Positions 7,092-14,951 of a DNA stretch of 40,533 bases are shown in pieces. The first letter of the stretch is position 1. Every line of letters begins with the position of its first letter. The notes under the pieces were generated by a model. The model was not told where the DNA came from. It searched no databases and saw only the letters and a program-made list of their open reading frames with translations. A program made the translations under genes and the position numbers. The stretch is from an uncultured Candidatus Saccharibacteria bacterium (GTDB lineage: Bacteria; Patescibacteriota; Saccharimonadia; Saccharimonadales; Saccharimonadaceae), in assembly GCA_938033695.1 (NCBI GenBank), contig CALHKE010000002.1:1-40533 (forward strand), written 5' to 3'.

Positions 7092-8678
7092 ATGAATGTT
7101 AAAGTTTTTACCGCCATCCCTACCGGCTACTCTGGGCAACTTATTGAAGTTGAGGGCACCACCAACAAAGGTCTCCCGAGTTTTAATCTCGTTGGTATGG
7201 GCGATAAAACCATTCTTGAATCTAGAGAACGCGTTCGCAGTGCCATCATGAATTCAGATTTCTCTTTTCCGAAACACAAGATCACTATCAATCTCGCCCC
7301 CGCTGACCTCATTAAGAGTGGCTCTTCTCTAGATTTACCTATCGCCATCAATATTCTAATTCTCGCCAAACAACTTCGTGAAGATGATATTAAAGGCCTC
7401 TTTTTTACCGGCGAATTATCTCTCGATGGTAGTCTTAAGCCAGTCAAAGGCATTCTCAATATTATTGAAACTGCCAAAAATCACGGCTTTAAACAAATCT
7501 TTCTTCCCGCCGCCTCAGCCGCTAATTCCACCCTTATTCAAGGAATTAAAATTTACCCCGTGCGCACCCTTAAGCAGCTTTTTCTTCATCTTAAACATCA
7601 ATCACCCATTTCGCCACTTAGTGACTCGGCCCAAACTCTTCCCATAACAACCGCCACTACACCCGCTAGGACACCCGATTCTACTCTAACTCCTCTTTCC
7701 AATCCCGACTCCTCTTTCTGCACTCTTGACCAAATTCAAGGTCTCGATTTTGCCAAGCGCGCCCTCATTCTTGCTATTGCCGGACATCATAATCTACTTC
7801 TTTCTGGGCCACCAGGTAGTGGTAAAACTTTACTCGCGAGTGCAGCCAAAGATCTTCTTCCGCCACCTAGCCCCGCCGAACTTATCTCAATTTACAAAAT
7901 TCACGGTCTCACCACCGAACTTGATCAAATTCCTCAAAAACGCCCCTTTCGTCAGCCTCACCATAGTAGCTCTGCCTGCTCTATTATTGGTGGAGGAAAT
8001 CCCATAACTCCAGGTGAAGTCTCGCTCGCTCATCTCGGCATTCTTTTTCTCGATGAATTACCCGAATTTCCCCGCTCTGTGCTTGAGGCTATGCGTCAGC
8101 CTCTCGAAGACCACCAAATTTCGATTTCCCGCGCCAAAGAGCGCGCCACATTCCCTGCCAATTTTACGCTCTTCGCGACCATGAACCCCTGCCCCTGCGG
8201 TTACTACGGATCACATATTAAACCCTGTACCTGTACTCCCACTCAAATCCACAATTACACCAAACATCTCAGTGGACCAATTTTTGATCGCATCGACATT
8301 AAACTTCATCTTCCCTATCTCGATCAAAATCTTCTCATCGATCACCTCTCCACCAAGTCACCTCCAGAGAATTCCACCAATAATCTCTACTTCTATCAAA
8401 ATAAAATCCACCATATCACCCAGCTTCAAGCTGAGCGCTATCATTCAACGGAAAAATTCAACGGCACCCTCACTTCTGCTGAAATTTCTCAATATATCCA
8501 TCTCACTCCTATCTTAAAAGCCGAATTAAAAGGCGCCGCTGAAACCATGAAATTTTCTTCTCGCGCCATCATTAAAATTATCAAACTTAGCCGTACGATT
8601 GCCGATTTTGATGAATCGCCAGAAATCAGACTCGAGCACCTCAAAGAAGCTATCTGCTTTACTACCTTTTCACCCTGA
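7092..8678 (+). CDS. comM: ComM/YifB-family Mg-chelatase-like AAA+ ATPase
   Basis: 528 aa. The N-terminal domain (about residues 1-170, beginning with VKVFTAIPTGYSGQLIEVEG) is the Lon-protease-like ChlI fold typical of this family. The AAA+ core has Walker A GPPGSGKT at residues 239-246 and Walker B ILFLDELPEF with D321. A Cys-rich insert, CPCGYYG...CTC, follows, then the C-terminal Mg_chelatase_C helical domain. In naturally transformable bacteria ComM is a hexameric helicase that extends branch migration when incoming single-stranded DNA is integrated. Its presence is consistent with reported competence in Saccharibacteria. Length and domain order are normal for the family. It is transcribed alone, probably as a leaderless mRNA, and ends just before the infC promoter. 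Confidence 0.93.
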   Translation: MNVKVFTAIPTGYSGQLIEVEGTTNKGLPSFNLVGMGDKTILESRERVRSAIMNSDFSFPKHKITINLAPADLIKSGSSLDLPIAINILILAKQLREDDIKGLFFTGELSLDGSLKPVKGILNIIETAKNHGFKQIFLPAASAANSTLIQGIKIYPVRTLKQLFLHLKHQSPISPLSDSAQTLPITTATTPARTPDSTLTPLSNPDSSFCTLDQIQGLDFAKRALILAIAGHHNLLLSGPPGSGKTLLASAAKDLLPPPSPAELISIYKIHGLTTELDQIPQKRPFRQPHHSSSACSIIGGGNPITPGEVSLAHLGILFLDELPEFPRSVLEAMRQPLEDHQISISRAKERATFPANFTLFATMNPCPCGYYGSHIKPCTCTPTQIHNYTKHLSGPIFDRIDIKLHLPYLDQNLLIDHLSTKSPPENSTNNLYFYQNKIHHITQLQAERYHSTEKFNGTLTSAEISQYIHLTPILKAELKGAAETMKFSSRAIIKIIKLSRTIADFDESPEIRLEHLKEAICFTTFSP

Positions 8679-8686
8679 TTTACCCC

Positions 8687-8715
8687 TTGAAAATCCCTAA
8701 AAATTTTGTTATAAT
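8687..8715 (+). promoter_or_regulatory. Promoter of the infC-rpmI-rplT-rpmB operon
   Basis: TTGAAA (8687-8692), a 17-nt spacer, TATAAT (8710-8715). Predicted start near 8722, giving a 25-nt leader before the infC start codon. It lies 8 nt after the comM stop. Confidence 0.85.
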
Positions 8716-8746
8716 TCACCCTAAGGTTAAAAAGAAAGGAATCAAC

Positions 8747-9268
8747 ATTAGTACTAAAACTTCACGCACCAAAATCAATGGAGAAATCCGCTATGAACAG
8801 GTACGCGTTATTGGCACTAATGGAGAGCAGCTTGGCATCATGTCAAGCAAAGAAGCTCAGGTTCTGGCCCGGGAGCAAGGTGTCGACCTCGTCGAAATCG
8901 CAGGTAATGCCACCCCTCCGGTCGTTAAAATCATCGATTGGGGTAAATATCAATACCAAAAGATGAAGGAAGAGGCTAAAAATCGTAAAAAAGCTCGTGA
9001 AAAACAATCCGAGCTCAAACAGATGAAGATTGGTCTCAAAATCAGCGACAATGACCTCAACATTAAAATCCGCAAAATTAAGAGTTTTCTCGAAGATGGC
9101 GATCACTGCCGTATTATCATTACCTTCAAGGGTCGTGAAATGGCACACAAAGAAATTGGTTCTCAACTTCTTGATCGTATTCTCGAACAAATGGCCGACT
9201 GTGCCATTGTCGAAGGAAAACCACAATTTGCTGGACGCAATTTATCAGTCGGAGTACGAAAAAAGTAA
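8747..9268 (+). CDS. infC: Translation initiation factor IF-3
   Basis: 173 aa, full length. The N-terminal domain starts with INGEIR and contains NGEQLGIMS and GVDLVEI. A charged linker, KNRKKAREKQSELKQ, leads to the C-terminal domain with KGREMAHKEIG. IF-3 binds the 30S subunit and checks start codons. No ATG or GTG exists at the right place. The frame stays open upstream to a TTG at 8687, but that lies inside the promoter. The only site with an SD (AGGA, 6-nt spacing) is AUU at 8747, giving M-STKTSRTKINGEIR. An AUU start is the known device by which IF-3 represses its own synthesis in Escherichia coli, so the same feedback is likely here. First gene of the classic infC-rpmI-rplT operon. Confidence 0.93.
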   Translation: MSTKTSRTKINGEIRYEQVRVIGTNGEQLGIMSSKEAQVLAREQGVDLVEIAGNATPPVVKIIDWGKYQYQKMKEEAKNRKKAREKQSELKQMKIGLKISDNDLNIKIRKIKSFLEDGDHCRIIITFKGREMAHKEIGSQLLDRILEQMADCAIVEGKPQFAGRNLSVGVRKK

Positions 9269-9330
9269 TTTCCTACTTTCAAGGTTCCCTGATCGCACAT
9301 TGAATACTAAATTAACTAAAAGGAAAGCCT

Positions 9331-9525
9331 ATGCCAAAGCTTAAAACTCACAAAGGTACCGCTAAGCGTATTAAAATTTCCGGCACCGGTAAATTAATCC
9401 GCGAACGCGCCTATGGCAACCACATTCTTGCCAAAAAATCTAAAGCCCGCAAACGTAACATGAAGACTGCTGGTGCAGTCGAGGGTAAGATTGCTAAAAA
9501 CATTAAAAGCGCATTAGGAGTTTAA
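9331..9525 (+). CDS. rpmI: 50S ribosomal protein bL35
   Basis: 64 aa, basic, with the family opening MPKLKTHKGTAKRIKISGTGK and a Lys/Arg-rich body; it sits in the 23S rRNA core of the large subunit. ATG 9331 is preceded by AAAGGAAAG at good SD spacing. It lies 62 nt after infC and 2 nt before rplT, the standard order. Co-transcription from the infC promoter is expected; no separate promoter is obvious in the spacer. Confidence 0.96.
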   Translation: MPKLKTHKGTAKRIKISGTGKLIRERAYGNHILAKKSKARKRNMKTAGAVEGKIAKNIKSALGV

Positions 9526-9527
9526 TC

Positions 9528-9881
9528 ATGAGAATCAAAAGAGGTGTTGCCGCACGCGCAAAACATAAGAAAATTCTAGCTGCCGCTAAGGGTATGCAAC
9601 ATTACCGCACCCGCAGCTTCCGTCTAGCTAAACAAGGTGTTATTAAGGCCCTTCGCTACGCTTACCGCGACCGCCGTAATCGTAAACGCGATCTTCGTGC
9701 TCTCTGGATCACCCGTATCAATAACGCCGCTCACCAATATGACTTGAACTATTCTCAACTCATTAATGGTATGAAAAAGCAAAATATCGCTGTTGATCGC
9801 AAGATCTTGGCCGAATTAGCTGTCAACCAACCAGCTGCCTTCCAGGCAATTGTCGAACAAGTTAAAAAGGAGATTAAATAA
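9528..9881 (+). CDS. rplT: 50S ribosomal protein bL20
   Basis: 117 aa. The N-terminal basic extension (MRIKRGVAARAKHKKIL) and the conserved YRTRSFRLAKQGVIKALRYAYRDRR block identify bL20, an early assembly protein of the large subunit and, in several bacteria, a repressor of its own operon. Length is normal for the family. The SD (GGAG) lies at the end of rpmI. Its stop overlaps the rpmB start (TAATG), so the two are probably translationally coupled. Confidence 0.96.
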   Translation: MRIKRGVAARAKHKKILAAAKGMQHYRTRSFRLAKQGVIKALRYAYRDRRNRKRDLRALWITRINNAAHQYDLNYSQLINGMKKQNIAVDRKILAELAVNQPAAFQAIVEQVKKEIK

Positions 9882-10072
9882 TGGCTATTTGCGAAATTTC
9901 CGGTAAAGGAAAAATGTACGGTCATAATGTAAGCTTCTCCCAGCACAAGACCCGTAAAGTTTTCAAACCAAACATCCAAAAGAAAACCCTCCTTATCGGT
10001 GGTAAAAAACTTAAAATCAATGTCAGTACCGCAGCTCTTCGTACTTTGAAGAAAAAAGGTTTGATCAAATAA
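9881..10072 (+). CDS. rpmB: 50S ribosomal protein bL28
   Basis: 63 aa, starting MAICEISGKGKMYGHNVSFSQ and continuing with the HKTRKVFKPNIQ and LKINVSTAALRTLKKKG motifs of bL28. The zinc-ribbon cysteine pairs found in some bL28 forms are absent (only C4). Placing rpmB after rplT is not the common order of model bacteria. The start overlaps the rplT stop by one base, and GGAG lies 9-10 nt upstream. A terminator follows 23 nt after the stop, closing the four-gene operon. Confidence 0.93.
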   Translation: MAICEISGKGKMYGHNVSFSQHKTRKVFKPNIQKKTLLIGGKKLKINVSTAALRTLKKKGLIK

Positions 10073-10094
10073 TTTATTCAATCCAATACAACAA

Positions 10095-10119
10095 AATAGA
10101 CCCGTAAGGGTCTATTTTT
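10095..10119 (+). terminator. Terminator after rpmB
   Basis: A 9-bp perfect stem AATAGACCC/GGGTCTATT with a GTAA loop, followed by Us. It lies between the converging rpmB and RNase P RNA genes and may stop transcription from both sides. Confidence 0.88.
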
Positions 10120-10528
10120 AAGCTATCAGTAAGCCGGGTTTTGTAACTAAAAGGTGCAAATACTTTCATCACAAGTAAAACCACAATAAAAGTTTCTTCC
10201 CTTTTTAGCCGATAATCATCTATCTAGATATTTTGTTGCCAAAATATTCAAGCGGTAAGCGTGCATCTTCGAACCAAAGTTTAGTAGCACTCCTTGCAGC
10301 CAGTAGGGTTTGCCATCAACCATGTCACCATGGATTGCCGTAAGCTCTTACCTTACACTTTTCACCCTTGCCCGAAGGCGGTATTGTCTCTGTGGTACTT
10401 TCCCTATTCTTCAATTTTTTAGGCCGAAGCCGTCTAAATTTTCGAACGGTCGCCATTAACGACTACTGCGTTCTATGCTGCCCGGACTTTCCTCTTGGCT
10501 AAGCCAAGCGATTATCTTTCAAGCTCTA
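10120..10528 (-). ncRNA. rnpB: RNase P RNA (bacterial class A)
   Basis: About 409 nt on the minus strand; the catalytic RNA that trims tRNA 5' ends. Diagnostic blocks are present: GAGGAAAGTCCGGGC near the 5' end, CAGAGACAATACCGCC and GGTAAGAGCTTACGG in the middle, and AAACCCGGCTTACTG near the 3' end. The ends pair through GAGCT/AGCTT, so the 5' end is about 10526-10529 and the 3' end about 10120; both are approximate. It is convergent with the ribosomal protein operon. A minus-strand GATAAGAT could be the -10. Confidence 0.93.
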
Positions 10529-10537
10529 CATCTATCT

Positions 10538-10556
10538 TATCACAATTTTTGTGATA
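10538..10556. promoter_or_regulatory. Perfect palindrome upstream of rnpB
   Basis: TATCACAA-TTT-TTGTGATA, an 8-bp perfect inverted repeat between the surface-protein stop and the rnpB 5' end. It overlaps the likely rnpB promoter and lacks a following U tract on either strand, so an operator-like site is as likely as a terminator. Confidence 0.4.
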
Positions 10557-10605
10557 TTTTTATTACTCAATATTTTTGTTACTCAATTTAGTGACAAATC
10601 CAGAC

Positions 10606-11856
10606 TCACTTCTTTAAAGTCAAATATCCTGGCGTCCCTGGGCGATCAATCCTCATCCATTTCCAATTAGAAGAACTTAATTCGCTCTCTTCCATCTTTG
10701 AACCATTCCCCCCTACCAGATTCACACATCCTCTAAATACCCCCAACCAACTAAGATTCCTATTTGGCCCACCTGGTATTAAATCACTTGTCGCATATAT
10801 AGTTTTTAGTTTAACATCTTCTGCAAACATTGTCCCAACTTGCTCCACCCTTGACATATCAAAATTCGATAAATCTAACTCTTCAAGTGAAGACATATCC
10901 TTAAACATGTCTGCCATGACACTAATCTTAGAGGTTTTAAATCCTGATAAATCTAATCTCTTTATACTAGAAGCCCCCATAAACATCTGATAAAAGCTCG
11001 TTACCTTTGAAGTGTCAAAACTACTTAAATCTAATTCCTTTAAATTACTCATACCACTAAACATTTGATTACAATATCGGGATAATTCAATTTTTTCTCC
11101 CTCTGTAAAATAATAGAGCGTCTTCAAGCTAGAGTCATACCACATTAAAATTTCATATTGCGAATCGCGTGATTCCAAATTTCTCACATTTAAAGTCCCC
11201 TCCGCTGGTGGGGTGGCACTTCTTTTAATGTAATTTATATTTTCTACACCACCAGCTAAATTTCTCATAGCTGTATAAAACGAAGGGTCACCTTCCTTGG
11301 CATTCCCAAACGGATTTGCCACGAAAGATACTACAATTTTATTCGAATAGACATCATCACTCAAATTTCGGCCGATTCGCATCCCCACATCCAATGTATA
11401 ATTCCCCGTCGATTCATGTTCGCTCTCGATGAATTTCTCGCGCGCTGACTTTTTTGGAATCGGTGAGTACTTCGTACTATCGCGCAACTTATAGCCCCAC
11501 ATATTATTCTCAAAATCTGAAAATTCTCGCTGATCTGGCAACGGATTAATTTTCGTCGGATTTTGTGGCCTCGTCGGCACCAATGCCTGCTCTTCGCTCG
11601 CCGTACTGATCGTGGCGTAAAATCCATTTTTGACATGCCCATTATAAGTACCATTAATTTCAAATTTGAAAAAACCGTCATGATTATTCGTCATTTCATT
11701 CGCATCTACCTCAATGGTTTTCGAGGAATCAATCGATGCCGACAAAGAAGAGATATATAACGCTTCTGCTTTATTTTGGCATAAGCATAATCCCAAAAAA
11801 CTTGCACACAAAATTCCTAGACCAAAGATCCGTTTATCTGCAAAAAATACCTTCAC
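10606..11856 (-). CDS. BspA-like/DUF285 repeat surface protein, short form
   Basis: 416 aa. A signal-peptide-like start (MKVFFADKRIFGLGILCASFLGLCLC), then the beta-rich N-terminal domain shared with the big surface proteins (SLSASIDSS...NGFYATISTASEEQALV). About three 26-residue DUF285 repeats (MFxxMSSLEELDLSNFDTSKV) follow, then the shared C-terminal cap ending WMRIDRPGTPGYLTLKK. It is likely secreted and cell-surface associated; there is no LPxTG or C-terminal membrane helix, so anchoring is unknown. It starts at GTG 11856 with GGGAGAG as SD. The promoter has the same TTTATGGTAAAAT box as the paralogues. It is far from the main array and lacks a poly-G tract of the same kind (only GGGGG in the leader, 5' of the start). 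Confidence 0.82.
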   Translation of the reverse strand: MKVFFADKRIFGLGILCASFLGLCLCQNKAEALYISSLSASIDSSKTIEVDANEMTNNHDGFFKFEINGTYNGHVKNGFYATISTASEEQALVPTRPQNPTKINPLPDQREFSDFENNMWGYKLRDSTKYSPIPKKSAREKFIESEHESTGNYTLDVGMRIGRNLSDDVYSNKIVVSFVANPFGNAKEGDPSFYTAMRNLAGGVENINYIKRSATPPAEGTLNVRNLESRDSQYEILMWYDSSLKTLYYFTEGEKIELSRYCNQMFSGMSNLKELDLSSFDTSKVTSFYQMFMGASSIKRLDLSGFKTSKISVMADMFKDMSSLEELDLSNFDMSRVEQVGTMFAEDVKLKTIYATSDLIPGGPNRNLSWLGVFRGCVNLVGGNGSKMEESELSSSNWKWMRIDRPGTPGYLTLKK

Positions 11857-11902
11857 TAGTTCTCTCCCATTTCCCCCATTTTACCATAAACAAGATAGAA
11901 TT

Positions 11903-12778
11903 TTAAATCTTTTCAATCGTGTATTCGTCTAAAACCACATTTAATTCCGCATCCGCCGCCTGATTTTGCTCTCGCCTCACATGCGTGAATGCCACTGCAT
12001 CAAATCGCTGAATTAATTTCGAAATTTCCTCATACACCGGCAAAATATCACTATTTTTCACCGTATAAATTCCATTCATTTGATTTACCATCATCAAATT
12101 ATCTGACACAAATTTCACAGTTTTAAATCCATATTCTAGTGCCTTTTCAATTCCCGCCTTCAAGCCATAATATTCCGCTAATCTCGAAGTAGCATAACCA
12201 ATAAATTCCCCACCTCGCTCCACTTCTTTGCCATTTTCATCAATGATTACGTAACCAATCGCCGATGGCCCTGGATTTCCCCTCGAACCACCATCCGTAA
12301 AAATTGTCGCACCTAGCACTGCCGCTCTCGCGTCAATCCGATTCACTTTTCCGATTTTCTTGTGTCCAAATTCCACACTAATCACCGAAGCGGTATCATC
12401 TGCAAGGCGAAAATTCGAATTCACATCCGTCGAGAAGCTCACATATTTATAAGCTGAATATTTATCACTTAATTCAAGCTTTAAATCGCTATTTTCCGCC
12501 AAAGTTATATCATATATGATATATAAATTATAAATATTCGAACCATCACTTTGGTTCGTAAAAGTAATTACATCACGAATTTTAATTGTCTCAATCTTCT
12601 GATTCAAAGTCTCAAAAATTGTTCGCCCCATCGCCTCTTCTGGCTGCTCACCAAAATTAATCTTCCCCGCCGGCAAACTCCATATCACCGCATCCGAGTC
12701 ATCATGCAATACTTTTTTCAGTAACAAAAAGCTATCATCCTTTTTAATAATTCCGACTACTCTAACTTTTTGCTTCAT
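11903..12778 (-). CDS. Nudix-like domain fused to ribonuclease H
   Basis: 291 aa in two domains. Residues 1-125 resemble a Nudix hydrolase (IWSLPAGKINFGEQPEEA), but the Nudix box keeps G38, E44, R52 and E56 while positions 53, 57 and 59 are Thr, Thr and Asn instead of Glu, Glu and Gly, so metal-dependent hydrolysis is doubtful. Residues 155-285 are an RNase HI domain with all four acidic residues: D162 (FTDGGSRGNPG), E202 (AEYYGL), D226 (VSDN) and D276 (AADAE). RNase HI cuts RNA in RNA-DNA hybrids. The Nudix part may only sense nucleotides or be vestigial (inference). A TATAAT lies about 45 nt upstream; GGTGGG serves as a weak SD. Confidence 0.85.
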   Translation of the reverse strand: MKQKVRVVGIIKKDDSFLLLKKVLHDDSDAVIWSLPAGKINFGEQPEEAMGRTIFETLNQKIETIKIRDVITFTNQSDGSNIYNLYIIYDITLAENSDLKLELSDKYSAYKYVSFSTDVNSNFRLADDTASVISVEFGHKKIGKVNRIDARAAVLGATIFTDGGSRGNPGPSAIGYVIIDENGKEVERGGEFIGYATSRLAEYYGLKAGIEKALEYGFKTVKFVSDNLMMVNQMNGIYTVKNSDILPVYEEISKLIQRFDAVAFTHVRREQNQAADAELNVVLDEYTIEKI

Positions 12779-12822
12779 CCATTCCCACCAAAATTCTCAT
12801 GGTTAATATGTCTATTATAGAA

Positions 12823-12957
12823 CAAAAAATCCTAGTGGCATATATTTTCCGTAATATCTAACTACGGTGGGTAAAATCTTATGTAATAATTCCACAGAAC
12901 CATTACCACGAAATCCCTTAACATGACTATACAGAAAATCATGTTGCCACTAGGATA
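12823..12957 (-). ncRNA. Candidate structured noncoding RNA (about 130 nt)
   Basis: A self-contained unit. An extended -10 promoter predicts a start at 12956, exactly where a 12-bp perfect closing stem begins (12945-12956 with 12829-12840), and the 3' side of that stem is followed directly by six Us. Inside are a hairpin ACATGA/TCATGT, a middle arm GTAAT/ATTAC, and a hairpin CCGTA/TACGG, giving a four-way-junction-like shape. No open frame. It precedes the Nudix-RNase H gene, but that gene has its own TATAAT after the terminator, so an independent RNA is favoured over a leader. It lacks the SRP tetraloop core; a divergent 6S RNA cannot be excluded. Confidence 0.65.
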
Positions 12958-12962
12958 ATTTG

Positions 12963-12992
12963 ATTATAGCAGTTTAAAAAACTTTCTGCAAA
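12963..12992 (-). promoter_or_regulatory. Promoter of the 128-nt structured RNA
   Basis: Minus strand TTTGCA (12987-12992), an 18-nt spacer, and TGC-TATAAT (hexamer 12963-12968; extended -10). Predicted start 12956. Confidence 0.75.
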
Positions 12993-13015
12993 TGTCAAAA
13001 TCTCAAAATTACAGA

Positions 13016-13660
13016 TTAAGCTGCCCCGACTAACAGATAAAATACGCTTAAAATCCCCACCATCACATTATAAGTTAAGGTCGATAATGCACTACCAAAG
13101 ACCACCAAGAACAAATAAACGAACAAAATCCCCATTCGCATTTCGATAAAGTCCATCACATCCCTAAGTTTATCCGATAAGAAATAATATAGCACCCTAG
13201 ACCCATCTAATGGTGGGATTGGAATTAAATTAAAAGCCATAAATCCTAGATTCATAATCACTGTTTGCCCAAAGATGAATCCCATCACCCCCCTATCATC
13301 TAAGAATCCCGTAAAGTGCCCGATTAAAAACGCCAAAAATGCAATCAAAAGGTTCATCAGTGGTCCAGCTAACGCCACAATCGCCATCGAGCCTTCCCCG
13401 TTCCTCAGGTTTCTTTTATCAACTGGCACCGGTTTAGCTGCACCCAGTACCACGCCGCCCGTAAGATAAAGTAAAACTGGCAAAATTACCGAAGTAAATA
13501 AGTCTAGGTGCACTAATGGGTTTAGTGATAATCTTCCCTCATCCTTTGCTGTCGTATCCCCTTGAAAATAAGCCGCATATCCATGTGCTACTTCATGTAG
13601 TACCGTAGAGATAATAATAATCGTAAAAACAATTATGAGATTATATGGATTCATATTCAT
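13016..13660 (-). CDS. Site-2-protease-family zinc metalloprotease (M50)
   Basis: 214 aa with several membrane helices. The zinc motif HEVAH is at H22/E23/H26 in the first helix, and the second conserved motif, FNLIPIPPLDGSR (NxxPxxxLDG), lies in the C-terminal half. The SLNPLVHLDLF block is typical of the short M50B/Rv1737-like subgroup without a PDZ domain. These enzymes cut membrane-embedded substrates such as anti-sigma factors or signal-peptide remnants; the substrate here is unknown. TGA-TATAAT ends 6 nt before ATG 13660, so the transcript is probably leaderless. M3 is an alternative start. Confidence 0.9.
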   Translation of the reverse strand: MNMNPYNLIIVFTIIIISTVLHEVAHGYAAYFQGDTTAKDEGRLSLNPLVHLDLFTSVILPVLLYLTGGVVLGAAKPVPVDKRNLRNGEGSMAIVALAGPLMNLLIAFLAFLIGHFTGFLDDRGVMGFIFGQTVIMNLGFMAFNLIPIPPLDGSRVLYYFLSDKLRDVMDFIEMRMGILFVYLFLVVFGSALSTLTYNVMVGILSVFYLLVGAA

Positions 13661-13783
13661 ACATATATTATATCACCCCAAAGCCTCAAACCTATTCAGT
13701 TAACCCTGAACACTATTTTTACTCAGAATTTATCATTGAACACATTTTTTATACAATACCCCACCACTTCACCACGTCTCATC

Positions 13784-13806
13784 AAAAAAACCCGCTATTC
13801 CGCGAG
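13784..13806 (-). terminator. Terminator after the MBL-like gene
   Basis: Minus-strand hairpin CTCGC/GCGGG (two G-U type pairs) with a GGAATA loop, then seven Us (13784-13790), 18 nt past the stop at 13824. Confidence 0.75.
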
Positions 13807-13823
13807 TTCCTTGAACACATTTT

Positions 13824-14276
13824 TTAATTTAGTACTACAACTTCTTGTGTAGCTGGTAAATCTTCCACGCGTTTAATCTTAAGTTTCTTTTCTGTGCGAG
13901 CACTTAATTTAAGTTCCGCCACCATACCATCCACGTTCCCTGTGGCCACGATTAATTTTGGTCCAATCTCCCTAATCGCACGTACTGAACTAGTACAGAG
14001 AATATCTGATACGCCAATATCGTCTAACCCCTCTTCGATGTCGCCCAAAATACCAATGCGTACCCCAGACACACTTACATCATAGATAGTTTTTGTATTA
14101 TTCATTACTGGTACACCTAAGATGGATACTTCCCCAATTTCATATTCACCAGGTCCACTAATTACTCCCACACCAAGGTCAGCCGCAATAGTACCTTCTA
14201 CGAAATTAATCGTAATCTGTTTTGTACTAGTCTTAATCGTGATAGTTTCTGGACTTTTACTTTCTAATTCAAACAT
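13824..14276 (-). CDS. Shortened metallo-beta-lactamase-fold protein lacking the metal site
   Basis: 150 aa resembling the C-terminal two thirds of the small MBL-fold hydrolases common in CPR genomes, recognisable by SGPGEYEIGEVSILGVP and GVRIGILGDIEEGLDD. The HxHxDH zinc signature expected near residues 50-60 is absent: the N-terminus goes straight from TITIKTSTKQITINF to the GPGEYE block. It is therefore probably not a hydrolase and may be a structural or regulatory derivative (inference). Translation uses a strong SD (AAAGGAGG, 4 nt before ATG 14276), and it follows the wHTH gene by 37 nt, so the two are likely one operon. Confidence 0.6.
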   Translation of the reverse strand: MFELESKSPETITIKTSTKQITINFVEGTIAADLGVGVISGPGEYEIGEVSILGVPVMNNTKTIYDVSVSGVRIGILGDIEEGLDDIGVSDILCTSSVRAIREIGPKLIVATGNVDGMVAELKLSARTEKKLKIKRVEDLPATQEVVVLN

Positions 14277-14313
14277 TTTCCTCCTTTATTTGTTCGGCCA
14301 CCCTGCTATTTTA

Positions 14314-14919
14314 CTAATTCAACATTCCTTCTGGATCGTATTGGACAATGTGCTGCATTTCCATAATTTCTTTTAAGAATCGATCTTTTACACTCAAACG
14401 ATATTTAAAATCATCACGCGAAATGATCACATAATTTAATGGCTTCCCCTCTTTCTTCTCCACTACTTCCGCCCAACGCGAAAGCTTTTTCGTCCTATCA
14501 TCCCCCACGATCAACATATCAATGCCATCTTGCCCTGGCACGCGGTTCGTCACAAATAGGAAACTCAGATATGACTTCACTGGGCGAATATATTCATCCC
14601 AAGTACTATCTTTCACTGCAGTCTCTACTAATACCTTATCTACCTTAGTCGAAAACATCATATTCAAAGCTCTCGCAAACGGATGCTTAGTGTTCGCTGA
14701 ATAATAAACCTTATTATCATAGGTTTCGTTCTTAATCACGCCAATTGATTCAAGATTACTTAATTCACGACGCACGGAATTAATTTGTTCATCGATAACC
14801 CTAGTCATTTCTCTGACATAGTAAGAACGTTCGATATTGCTAAAAAATAATGATAATAATTTTGTTCGCGTTTTTGAACCGAACAATTTTTCTAAAGGAG
14901 TTGTATTTTCTTTGCCCAT
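14314..14919 (-). CDS. Winged-helix regulator with a degenerate nucleotidyltransferase-like domain
   Basis: 201 aa. Residues 10-85 form an ArsR-like winged helix-turn-helix (LFGSKTRTKLLSLFF...SVRRELSNLESIGVIKNE). Residues 95-200 resemble the MNT-type nucleotidyltransferase domain often fused to such regulators (GIDMLIVGDD), but the catalytic GS and second Asp are not visible, so catalysis is unlikely. A DNA-binding regulator is the best guess; targets are unknown. An extended -10 (TGC-TAAAAT) lies 9 nt before ATG 14919, within the short spacer after miaA, so it has its own promoter. Confidence 0.7.
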   Translation of the reverse strand: MGKENTTPLEKLFGSKTRTKLLSLFFSNIERSYYVREMTRVIDEQINSVRRELSNLESIGVIKNETYDNKVYYSANTKHPFARALNMMFSTKVDKVLVETAVKDSTWDEYIRPVKSYLSFLFVTNRVPGQDGIDMLIVGDDRTKKLSRWAEVVEKKEGKPLNYVIISRDDFKYRLSVKDRFLKEIMEMQHIVQYDPEGMLN

Positions 14920-14951
14920 ATTACTTATATTTTAGCACCAGAAGCTGTATT

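Noticed and set aside
8687..8746. TTG start giving a longer IF-3
   Set aside because: The TTG is the -35 hexamer and TATAAT follows inside the extension, so this stretch is promoter, not coding.
12823..12957. Assignment of the structured RNA to SRP (4.5S) RNA
   Set aside because: The GGAAGGAAGCAGCC-type SRP core and GGAA tetraloop are missing.
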